Assembly (NCBI GenBank): GCA_030849075.1
Contig: JASAOO010003251.1
Location: 1 to 32,192, forward strand
Length of the DNA stretch: 32,192 bases
Source: Zelonia costaricensis
Lineage: Eukaryota > Euglenozoa > Kinetoplastea > Trypanosomatida > Trypanosomatidae
Direction: 5' to 3'
The position numbers and the translations under genes were made by a program. Under the pieces are notes generated by a model. The model was given only the letters and a program-made list of their open reading frames with translations, was not told where the DNA came from and made no database searches. This document shows, piece after piece, positions 1-7,201 of this stretch; within the stretch, counting starts at the first letter, position 1, and each line of letters begins with the position of its first letter.

Positions 1-363
1 AAGGCCGAAAGGGCACGGGAGAGGGATGTTGAAATCGAATGCCGCGGCACACGACACGACTTCGCGTCCTCTCCTGTCCACGGTCTCTCGCCAGCGGCGG
101 CGGCAAATATGGAAAAGTCCACGTTCGCCGTGCGTGTAGGCTTAGCAGACCCGTGCACACGCGAGCGTGCTGACACGCACGCGAGAAGGGGAGGGGGGGG
201 GGAGAGAGAAAGAGAAAGCGGGTCAGGGGTAGGAACGAAGAAGGGCACTCCTGTCTTTCTACAGGGCGAAGCAAGCGTCGGACGCTCCTGCCTCGCTGTT
301 CGCACGAGGAGCCCTCGTCAAGTCAGAAAACTCAACCGGGGCAGGCCCCCTACCCCCCGGGCA

Positions 364-386
364 GGGGGTGTGGGTGTGGGTGTGGG
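364..386 (+). repeat. GTGTGG hexamer array with four G-runs
   Basis: The plus strand reads GGGGG then three TGTGGG units. This is a short tandem hexamer repeat with four runs of at least three G, so it fits a G-quadruplex pattern on the template strand of the minus-strand unit. It is not the kinetoplastid telomere repeat. Confidence 0.6.
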
Positions 387-512
387 TATCGTCGACGTCT
401 CTCGCTCTCACAAAGTACAAGCAAATCGCACCCGTTCTAATACGAACTCCTCTGGCGCACGCGATACCAACGTGTTGCCCCCGCTTTTCGATCTTCCAAA
501 ACGCGCAGGCAA

Positions 513-545
513 CCCCCCCCCAGAAAAAAAAATAAAAAAAAAAAA
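513..545 (-). promoter_or_regulatory. Polypyrimidine tract, probable trans-splice signal of the next gene
   Basis: On the minus strand this is a run of twelve T, one A, then nine T, followed by CT and a G-run. It lies about 160 nt after the stop codon at 703. By analogy with the other gaps here, it probably directs spliced-leader addition to the gene beyond the left edge and polyadenylation of the 782-aa mRNA. The exact AG cannot be chosen with confidence. Confidence 0.4.
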
Positions 546-702
546 CAGCGCTGTGGGGCGCCCCACGGCAGCGCGTGCGCCCTCTCAGAGGGTGTCTATG
601 CATGGCCTCTCCCGCGCCTCGCCCATCCACTTCAAAAGACGCCTACGCGTCCACACGACGGTGCCGTCATGGAGTGGGCTGCCATGGCGCCGGGCTTTCC
701 AC

Positions 703-3051
703 TTAGTACTCCCCTGCATCCTGCACCAGGCAGTAGAGATGCAGCGGCTTCTTGGGGGACGGCGCCGCCCCGGCCGCCTGCACGCCCGTCTCGTCCACAC
801 CGCCGCCGCGGATCGATACGTTGTGATGGCCACGCGGGGGCTCTCGCGCACCAGCAGGAGAGGCCGGCGGCGTCTTGCGCGTGGTGCTGATCTCCGCTAG
901 GGAGACGAGGTCGGCAGGGTCCATGTCGTCGTGCTCCAGCATGATCGTGACGCGGGTCGAGTACCGCGGCACGGATGGTAGCTCTCGCGTCAAGGGCAGT
1001 CCGCGTGTCGCTGCGCCGTCGCCGACGTCGTCGTCGTCGTCCACGTCGCGGGCAGCGAGGAGTTGGCTCTGCGAGGGCGTCGCAAGCCCGAGCGCGCAGC
1101 TGCCGATCCACCGCTCGCGGCGCGGCACGCAGCTCGCGCACACCGTCAGCAGGGGCTTTACGGCGTACGGGGAGGCGAGGTAGGCGGGCGGGTCCGCATC
1201 GGTCGCGTCAGCGGCGTCCACGTTCGGCACGTACGTGTTCGGCCCGAGCGTCGTCTGCCCCACCAGCGAGTTGACAAGCCCGCCGTTGCCCTCGTCCTCG
1301 CCCTCTGCGTCCTCGTGAGCGACCCACTCCGTGTTGACGTCGTCGGGTTGACTCGGTGGCTGGCCGGCGTTGTCGTCCTGCGGCACGCTACGCGCGATGG
1401 CGCGCAGGACGGACCGCACGCTCTTGCTCGCCCCGCTGCCCATCGCCACCGCCAGGTCCGTCTGGTGAGGGTCATGGAAGCGAACTCGATTGATGGCGTG
1501 GTGGGTGTCAGGGATGAGGTAGCGGGCCTGCGTGTCCGCGGCCCTGCGCGCCGCCTCCCGCTTCCACGCCTCCAGCGCCAGCAGCCGCTCCACAGGCGAC
1601 AGCGCCGGCAGCGGTGGCGCGGGGGCTGGAGCAGGAGGGGCCGAGGTGCTGTTCCGGCGGCGACTGCGGCGGCCACGTGCTTTGCCCTCCTTGACCGGCG
1701 TCTCGCCCAGGGGCGCCGGGTCAGCCGAGGCTGCCGACTCGCTGCCGCCGGTGGGGGACGCCGCGGCCGGCTGCCGGAGGTGCAGCGGCGGCACGAGCTG
1801 CTCGATCTCCCGCACGTGGATAAACACGGTGTTGGTTGCGAGCTGCTCGGCACAGAGGCGCTGCCGCAGCTCCGCGAAGTGCTTCGCTGAGAGTGCCGGC
1901 AGCATCCTCTCCGACGGCACGAGTCCGTGCGGCGCCGCGGCCGTCAGTGCACCCTGGCAATGCACACTAACGGCAGTGCTGCCCGTCGACGGCGATGCTG
2001 GGGCTGTGTCGCGCGTTTGTGGCGCCTGGGCACGATTGAGGTCCTTGACGTACGTCTTGAGCTGGTCCTCGTTGCGCGGCAGTGTGGTGAAGAGGAAGGA
2101 GACGGAGCTGGCGACCATGATTAGCTTCGTCACGCTGCAGCGCTCGGCAATCCGCTGCTCCTCCGTGCGGGGCGTCGCGTCGATCTTGCTATGAATGTAG
2201 TACACCGGCTGCGCTGCACCGAACAGCGCTGGCGGCAACGCTGCTGCCGGACTGGACACGAGCGCCGCGTCGTTGTCGGTGCAGGACGGTGGCTGCACCG
2301 CGGCTGCGGCTGCTGCACTAGCGCCCGTGCCGTCGATGCCACGGCCGCTGCCCCCACCAGCGCCAGCCGCCGGCAACGCTGCCGACCCTGCGACCGGACG
2401 CTTCCCGCGCTTCTTTCCGCGTGAAGTCGATCCTGCAGTAGCGTCGCGCCCAGCAGGCCCGCTTTCAGCGCCAGAGTCGACCTTGCGCCGACCCGCTCGC
2501 TTCGTCGGCTTGGTGCGCCCGCTAAGGGTGCCCGCGGTGCCCTCGCCGGCTGTCATACCCACCGCGGCAGAGAATGAGGTGGACGCGGCTGCGGCTGCAG
2601 CCGCCGCTGCAGCGGCAGCCGCCAGCGACATCGATGCGGCGTCGCTTGCGCTAGTGTCCAGCGCGGGCTCTGCGACGGCAGCACCAGCGGCGCCGTAGTC
2701 CGTTGCCAACGCAGCGGACGCCTTGTGCCGCTGCTGGGACGGCTTGCGGCCACCACCGCCTGCTGCGCGAGACGCCGTGCCTGTTGTGCTGGCCGGGTTC
2801 TGCGGCTTGCGGCACACCGCCGTGATGCTGTATGCGCGGCGCGTGGAGCGGCAGCAGCTGCTGTCCAGCAAACCACACACGGAGAAGGTCGACGAGAGCC
2901 GCTGATTGTCGCTGATCAGCGCCGCGAGGTGCGAGGGTCTATGAAGCGAGGTGGTGCAGGAAAGAACAGCGGCGCCGACGCCGCCGCAGCGCAAGGACGG
3001 GGCTACCGCGGTGGCGGCAATGCCGCGTCGGTGCGAGAGGGCAGAGAGCAT
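703..3051 (-). CDS. Hypothetical protein, 782 aa, probable mitochondrial import
   Basis: Not recognised as a known family. I chose the ATG at 3051 because it is the first ATG after a strong polypyrimidine tract and AG at 3073-3074, giving a 21-nt 5' UTR; the frame extends upstream to 3573 only through a TTG and UTR-like sequence. Residues 1-80 begin MLSALSHRRG and are rich in Ser, Ala, Arg and Leu with almost no acid, which fits a mitochondrial presequence. Residues 80-280 are low complexity, with about 13 consecutive alanines near 144-157 and basic Lys/Arg patches near 175-220. More ordered blocks follow: 282-345 (VYYIHSKIDATPRTEEQ and onward), a segment with TNTVFIHVREIEQLVPP, a helical stretch with VERLLALEAWKREAARRAAD, and a C-terminal block with TRVTIMLEHDDMDPADLV. 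Basic patches and presequence would suit a mitochondrial RNA-associated or ribosomal protein, but that is a guess. No catalytic motif is visible. Confidence 0.85.
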   Translation of the reverse strand: MLSALSHRRGIAATAVAPSLRCGGVGAAVLSCTTSLHRPSHLAALISDNQRLSSTFSVCGLLDSSCCRSTRRAYSITAVCRKPQNPASTTGTASRAAGGGGRKPSQQRHKASAALATDYGAAGAAVAEPALDTSASDAASMSLAAAAAAAAAAAAASTSFSAAVGMTAGEGTAGTLSGRTKPTKRAGRRKVDSGAESGPAGRDATAGSTSRGKKRGKRPVAGSAALPAAGAGGGSGRGIDGTGASAAAAAAVQPPSCTDNDAALVSSPAAALPPALFGAAQPVYYIHSKIDATPRTEEQRIAERCSVTKLIMVASSVSFLFTTLPRNEDQLKTYVKDLNRAQAPQTRDTAPASPSTGSTAVSVHCQGALTAAAPHGLVPSERMLPALSAKHFAELRQRLCAEQLATNTVFIHVREIEQLVPPLHLRQPAAASPTGGSESAASADPAPLGETPVKEGKARGRRSRRRNSTSAPPAPAPAPPLPALSPVERLLALEAWKREAARRAADTQARYLIPDTHHAINRVRFHDPHQTDLAVAMGSGASKSVRSVLRAIARSVPQDDNAGQPPSQPDDVNTEWVAHEDAEGEDEGNGGLVNSLVGQTTLGPNTYVPNVDAADATDADPPAYLASPYAVKPLLTVCASCVPRRERWIGSCALGLATPSQSQLLAARDVDDDDDVGDGAATRGLPLTRELPSVPRYSTRVTIMLEHDDMDPADLVSLAEISTTRKTPPASPAGAREPPRGHHNVSIRGGGVDETGVQAAGAAPSPKKPLHLYCLVQDAGEY
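2585..2623 (-). repeat. GCN-type alanine codon run inside the 782-aa gene
   Basis: About 13 consecutive alanine codons of mixed third base encode a polyalanine stretch in the low-complexity linker. Because the codons are mixed, the run is probably older or less slippage-prone than a pure triplet array. Confidence 0.75.
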
Positions 3052-3071
3052 GGCGGAGGGTTGGGGAGGGT

Positions 3072-3116
3072 GCTGGGAATAAGGAGAGGAGAGGGGAGGG
3101 GGGGGGGCGGAGGAGC
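3072..3116 (-). promoter_or_regulatory. Trans-splice acceptor of the 782-aa gene
   Basis: The minus strand shows an almost pure C/T tract (plus-strand purines, including G10, about 3075-3115), ending in AG at 3074-3073. The ATG follows 21 nt later. This is the expected layout of a kinetoplastid spliced-leader acceptor, and it decides the start codon. The assignment is by pattern only. Confidence 0.65.
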
Positions 3117-3246
3117 CACAGAAACAAATCAAGAACAGCGCAGGAGGAAGAGGGTGGCAGGGAAAGCTCGTGAGAGGCGGTGCTCGTGCGGGCACACAGA
3201 GCGAGGCAGAGAGAGAGAGACAGGTCGTGGCAAACCCGTCTCGCAG

Positions 3247-3264
3247 ACACACACACACACACAC
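3247..3264. repeat. (AC)9 microsatellite
   Basis: Perfect dinucleotide run on the plus strand, (GT)9 on the transcribed sense strand, in the gap upstream of the 782-aa gene. Confidence 0.9.
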
Positions 3265-4396
3265 TTTGACAGCAGTCGAGCCACTTGCACCGCAAGAAGA
3301 AAAAAACAACAGAGAAAGGAGTGTTCGCGACGGTGGTGGTGCTGTACGCAAGTCAGCTTTGGAGGTGACTTTAATGAGGTATGTGTGTGTGTGGGTGTAT
3401 GAGATGTCTATGAGGGAGGATGTGGCGGTTTGTGTGTGTGGGCACAGGGCAGCGCCAAACGACGCGCAGAATGCCAAAGAAGTCGAGGAGGAGCGGTGGT
3501 AGCGTTCAGACAAGCCGCGCAGGGGGCAGGGGAAAAAAGAAAAGCACGCTCGGGAAGACGGGGTGACGATCAATAAGACAAGCCGGTCCAGCCAAGAACA
3601 CGCTTGAGCTGTACCACTTCACCTCTCCCTGTCGCACCGTGTGCAGAAGAAGGGGCAGTGAAGGGGGAGGACGGGGAAAAGAGAGTAGGCGGAGTCAAGA
3701 GGAAGCAAAACACCAAACAGGTCGCCGCGTGGCACCTGATTGAGTGTGCGTGGGCGTGCGCGTGGTCGTGTGTGCGGGGAGGGGGGTGCCTGTCACTCTT
3801 GGACACTCGGAGCAGCCGCACAACGAATCGAGGAGAGAGGGAGGGAGGAAGGGAGGCAAAAGTGGGTGCGAAAGAGCACCAACAAGGAGAGACAAGCAGA
3901 GGAGGAGGTGGCCTCGATCCCGTCAAGAGAGAGGACGAGGAAGTGTGGATGTGTGTGTGGTGGAGGGGGTGGGCTGGAGTCAGGAGTGGGCGTTGTCGAC
4001 GCCGCAGTCGATGCTCCGTTGCGCTGCACCTTGCTAAGGGTGGGGGGGGGCACGGCAGCGTGACTCTATACGATGAAGTTCGCAAGGACACACGTACTGT
4101 GCGGGTGTCGCACCACGAGAATGTGTGTATGTATGTGTATGTGTGTGTCGTAGTTTTACCCGGGTACGCATGACACCGTTGGGGCGGGTGAGACGCGTCG
4201 TTGTCGTTTTGTTTTTGTTGTGAAGTGGCAAGTGAGGGGCAGAAGAGCGGACGAGAAGGAGCGAAATGTTTGGCAGCACCACTGAGCATTCGAATCGCAG
4301 ACTGCAAAGTGGGTTGAACGTTCCCCTTCCCTCATTCAAGTGCGGGGCAGGAGTGGCCGCCTGTTTCCCCAATTGTCGCCCTTCGCGAGCTGCCAG

Positions 4397-4410
4397 AAAA
4401 AAAAAAAAAA
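4397..4410. repeat. A14 homopolymer (T14 on the sense strand)
   Basis: A run of fourteen A on the plus strand within the long gap. On the sense strand it is a T-tract that could serve as a polypyrimidine signal, though no gene starts shortly after it. Confidence 0.85.
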
Positions 4411-5064
4411 CAGCGAGAGAGTGAGCTTTCGACCGCGCTACGTCATGCGTGCCGATCGGTGCGTGTACAGCATGCAGCGTCACCTGAGGCGGCTGCGCAT
4501 TCATTCTCTTATTTCCTTTCCCACACAAAGCCACTCATGCAAGTCCCGTGAACTGCACCAGGCAGCGGAGGGGGAAACGCGGAAGCGGGCGAGGAGCGGT
4601 TAACACGCGGCAGGTGCGGCGCGTGGGTCCACGTCAAGGGAGAAACCCAAATGCACCCAGCCATCAGCGCGTGTCCGCGCTAAGAAGAAACTGCGTGCGG
4701 GAGGAAGGCTGTGTGCGACCGCGGCCAGCACTTTACTCTTCGTTTACGAAAATGGCAAAAGGGTGAACAGAAGTGGGGGTGGGGGCTCGGTAAAGGAGAA
4801 GAGTGTGGCGGGTCTGCGCGGCTCAGCGTGTGTGGCACGGCCCCGCGCCATCCCTTAGCCCAGCCCCCCAAAATGTGAAGAGGAAACTACAACGTCGACA
4901 GGCGTCACCGCAGTCCGCGGCCAGCGACCTTTCGTGAAGAAAAGTGAGAGCGGCACTCAAGCACGCACCACGCGGTGGGACTGGACGCGAAGAAAAAGGA
5001 CCAAAAGGGAGGGAGTGGCAGATAGCGGTAGAGAGACACGCGCACATGCAGAGAGAGAGAGACA

Positions 5065-5066
<2 letters not shown>

Positions 5067-5106
<40 letters not shown>
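5067..5106. repeat. (CA)20 microsatellite in the BCS1 3' UTR
   Basis: Forty bases of perfect CA on the plus strand, read as (UG)20 in the transcript, starting about 127 nt after the BCS1 stop codon. It is the longest dinucleotide array in the window. It is probably length-variable between strains and may bind UG-recognising RNA-binding proteins (inference). Confidence 0.95.
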
Positions 5107-5107
<1 letters not shown>

Positions 5108-5232
5108 CACACAGACATAGACTGGGTTGCCTGGTTAAGCTCTGACGCCTCCCCACCTCTCCATCGGCTTTCCTCTCGCCCCCTGCAAGTTCCCATGGCA
5201 CACCGAGCACTCTCTCTGCGTGGGCTTGTGTG

Positions 5233-6729
5233 TTATTCCGTGTCCACGTCGATGCCGAGCAGCGGCACGCGCGGCATTGGCTGCTGCTGCACCGCCGCCT
5301 TCTTCTTGCGCATCGCCGCCACGCTGGCGTCGAACGCCCGACTCCTTTCCACGAAGGCCGGCAGCGCCGCCGTTGCCGCGACCGGGTCGTCGCGGTGAAA
5401 GAAGAGGTGCGACTGCAGCTGCGCCGCGCTGAGCGTGCCTGGCGGAATGGCGTGGCTGAACTGCTCCACCAACTCTGGCGCCGCACTTGGGAAAAACTTG
5501 CAGAACATGCGCTTGGCCTGATCCACGTCCAGCAGCCCAATCTCCACCTTCACGTCAGCCCGCCCGGGGCGTATCAGCGCGGCGTCGAGCATGTCGACGT
5601 GATTGGTGGTCATGAAGACCAGCCGGCCCTCCTGCGCGCCGACGCCGTCCAGCGCGTTGAGCAGGCCGCTCATGGTGATGTTGCACTCGTTGCTGAAGGC
5701 GCGGTCGATATCCTCCAGCAGCACGATCGTGTCCATCTGCGCCGTGTTCAGCAGCGTCGTCAGCGACTCGTCGTTGAGGTTTCGGTTGGATAGGTTCAGC
5801 AGCGAGATGGAGAGGCGCAGCTCGCCGGCGAGGGCCATGACAAAGCTCGTCTTACCGCACCCAGGCGGCCCGTGCAGCAGGTACCCGCGCCGGTACGGAA
5901 CACCGAGCTTTCGGTAGAAGTCGCTCGACGCGAGAAACTTTTTGACATCCTGCACAATGAACTCCGACATCCCGTCCTGCAGCACGACCGACTGAATTGC
6001 ACGCCGCGCGCGGGGGCGGGTCTGCCGCGTCCAGTTGCTGCCACCGTTCAGGTACACGACGGTGTGGTCGCTGTCTTGCTGCTCGGCGAACTGCTGCGCC
6101 TCGCGGACGATGTTCTGCAGCACCGCCCCGCTTAGGCCTATCGTCGAGAACTCCAGGGTCTCGAAGATGTCATCGCTGTACCCGGGGCTCACGTTGTCGC
6201 GCCGCCGCCGCGTCAGCGTCAGCGGGCGGCCCTCGTAGAAGAAAAAGTGCCGGTGGTTGGGGCACGGCCCAAAGAGCAGCTCGGCCCGCTTCAAGTCGCT
6301 GGAGGAGTAGTCGAAGGACGAGACGCGGGTGCTGACGGACATCTGCTGCACCCGGAACGTCTTCTGGTGCGCCAACCACCGCAGCAGCCACTGGTAGCAG
6401 TTGTCGCGGTTCGACACCTCAAGCGAGACGATGAATTTGCGCCGCAGGAGCGTGTTGAGCATGACAGACGCCTGCCGGCCGAGGGTGCCCCCAACGGTGA
6501 GCACCCACAGCCCCGCCCCGGCGCTGAAGTACGGGTTGTTGAGCAGCGGCCCAATCACGCGCGCCACGGAGCTGTTCGAGGTGTCCCAGCCTTCTGGCAG
6601 GAGTCCCGCCAGGTCGATGGGCGGCGGCACCGTCCCGCCGGCATGCGACGGGTTGGGGCCACTGCTGCTGCCGGAGCTCACATCCACGGCGCCTGCCGAC
6701 GCGGTGTCGCTGCCCCCTCGAGAGAACAT
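5233..6729 (-). CDS. BCS1: BCS1 mitochondrial AAA ATPase (complex III assembly)
   Basis: BCS1 is an inner-membrane AAA ATPase that moves the folded Rieske iron-sulfur protein out of the matrix for insertion into cytochrome bc1. The 498-aa protein starts at ATG 6729, the first ATG after the splice-signal tract; upstream frame lacks ATG. Residues 1-50 are a Ser/Gly/Pro-rich extension. A single membrane segment lies near 66-92 (YFSAGAGLWVLTVGG). The BCS1-specific region spans about 95-265. The AAA core has Walker A GPPGCGKT at 287-294, Walker B IVLLEDID at 335-342, sensor-1 Asn in FMTTNHVDMLD near 376, and arginine fingers in LIRPGRAD at 387 and 390. The C-terminal helical part has LFFHRDDPVAA. 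All catalytic residues are present. Yeast and human proteins are about 456 and 419 aa, so the excess is mostly the N-terminal extension. Identification is firm. Confidence 0.97.
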   Translation of the reverse strand: MFSRGGSDTASAGAVDVSSGSSSGPNPSHAGGTVPPPIDLAGLLPEGWDTSNSSVARVIGPLLNNPYFSAGAGLWVLTVGGTLGRQASVMLNTLLRRKFIVSLEVSNRDNCYQWLLRWLAHQKTFRVQQMSVSTRVSSFDYSSSDLKRAELLFGPCPNHRHFFFYEGRPLTLTRRRRDNVSPGYSDDIFETLEFSTIGLSGAVLQNIVREAQQFAEQQDSDHTVVYLNGGSNWTRQTRPRARRAIQSVVLQDGMSEFIVQDVKKFLASSDFYRKLGVPYRRGYLLHGPPGCGKTSFVMALAGELRLSISLLNLSNRNLNDESLTTLLNTAQMDTIVLLEDIDRAFSNECNITMSGLLNALDGVGAQEGRLVFMTTNHVDMLDAALIRPGRADVKVEIGLLDVDQAKRMFCKFFPSAAPELVEQFSHAIPPGTLSAAQLQSHLFFHRDDPVAATAALPAFVERSRAFDASVAAMRKKKAAVQQQPMPRVPLLGIDVDTE

Positions 6730-6843
6730 CTGCGTGGCTGTGGTGGGCAGGCGGAGGCTGGAGTGAGAGTTTGAGGGGGGGGGGGGCAGGAGGGGTGAAG
6801 GGCCGACGAGATTGGGACGGGGAAGTGGCGGCGGTGGGCACAC

Positions 6844-6900
6844 ACTGGCGCGTTGTCAAGGAAGGGGCGGGGGGAGGGAGGGAGGGGGAAGAGGGTAGTG
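6844..6900 (-). promoter_or_regulatory. Trans-splice acceptor of BCS1
   Basis: A C/T-rich tract on the minus strand (plus-strand purines about 6859-6900) is followed by AG at 6846-6845, giving a 5' UTR of about 115 nt. A second C12-containing tract at about 6765-6790 with later AGs offers an alternative, shorter leader. The choice between them is by pattern. Confidence 0.5.
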
Positions 6901-7013
6901 GTGGTGGTGATGCAAAGCAGCGGCATCGACCGCGTTGATGTTGCGCAAAGACACTGCGAGCCATGGAGGGGTTTATGCGGAGGAGGCGGCGAGCGTGTGG
7001 CAGCTGGAAAACG

Positions 7014-7037
7014 CCCCCCTCCCCTCCCCCTCCCCCC
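7014..7037 (-). promoter_or_regulatory. Compact G-quadruplex motif in a predicted 3' UTR
   Basis: The sense strand carries G6, G4-6 type runs in the order 6, 5, 4 and 6, each separated by a single A. Single-nucleotide loops with four runs of at least four G give a near-ideal quadruplex pattern. It lies about 165-190 nt after the stop codon of the Sfi1-like gene, before the BCS1 splice signal. A structural or regulatory role is inferred. Confidence 0.6.
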
Positions 7038-7201
7038 GCGCTACCGCGTACGTGAAGTGCACGTCTACCCGATCCTCGTTAGGTCTCACGACATTGTCAT
7101 TTCATTTGCGGCGTCAGGTGCACGTGCGCGCTCGCGGTCACACTTGACGTGCGTCGGTGGTACACCTGATCGGCTGCCCGTCGAACGCAAACAGGTCCTA
7201 C

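Larger units (their letters stand above)
1..702 (-). other. Gene-free flank downstream of the 782-aa gene
   Basis: No convincing gene. On the sense (minus) strand this is the 3' UTR of the 782-aa gene followed by the start of the next intergenic region. It holds a C9 then A9-T-A12 stretch at 513-545 (polypyrimidine on the sense strand) and a GTGTGG hexamer array at about 364-386. In the last 108 bases the minus strand has no ATG, so no neighbouring coding start is visible before the window ends. Reading frames on the plus strand here are Arg/Gly/Pro-rich low-complexity translations running into the antisense of the gene. Confidence 0.6.
3052..5232 (-). other. Long gap between BCS1 and the 782-aa gene (2.2 kb)
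   Basis: No convincing gene. On the sense strand it should hold the BCS1 3' UTR, then the polypyrimidine signals and short 5' UTR of the 782-aa gene. It contains a (CA)20 array at 5067-5106, (AC)9 at 3247-3264, TG/TA-rich tracts near 3382-3395 and 4122-4149, an A14 run at 4397-4410 and long purine-rich plus-strand stretches (pyrimidine-rich in the transcript). Minus-strand frames here are Pro/Ser/Thr/His/Cys-rich, typical of translated pyrimidine-rich UTR. Confidence 0.65.
6730..7201 (-). other. Gap between the Sfi1-like gene and BCS1
   Basis: No gene. It contains the 3' UTR of the Sfi1-like mRNA, a compact C-tract at 7014-7037 (G-rich in RNA) and the polypyrimidine/AG signal and about 115-nt 5' UTR of BCS1. 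No ATG lies on the sense strand between the proposed acceptor and the BCS1 start. Confidence 0.65.

Noticed and set aside
364..386. Telomere-like repeat
   Set aside because: The unit is GTGTGG, not the TTAGGG repeat of kinetoplastid telomeres, and only three units are present.
109..900. 263-codon plus-strand frame at the left edge
   Set aside because: It covers 3' flank and the antisense of the 782-aa gene; Arg/Gly/Pro-rich, no domain.
3570..4307. 245-codon minus-strand frame after BCS1
   Set aside because: It opens with TTG; the first ATG is at 4289. Composition is His/Thr/Pro/Ser-biased from microsatellites and C/T tracts, with no domain.
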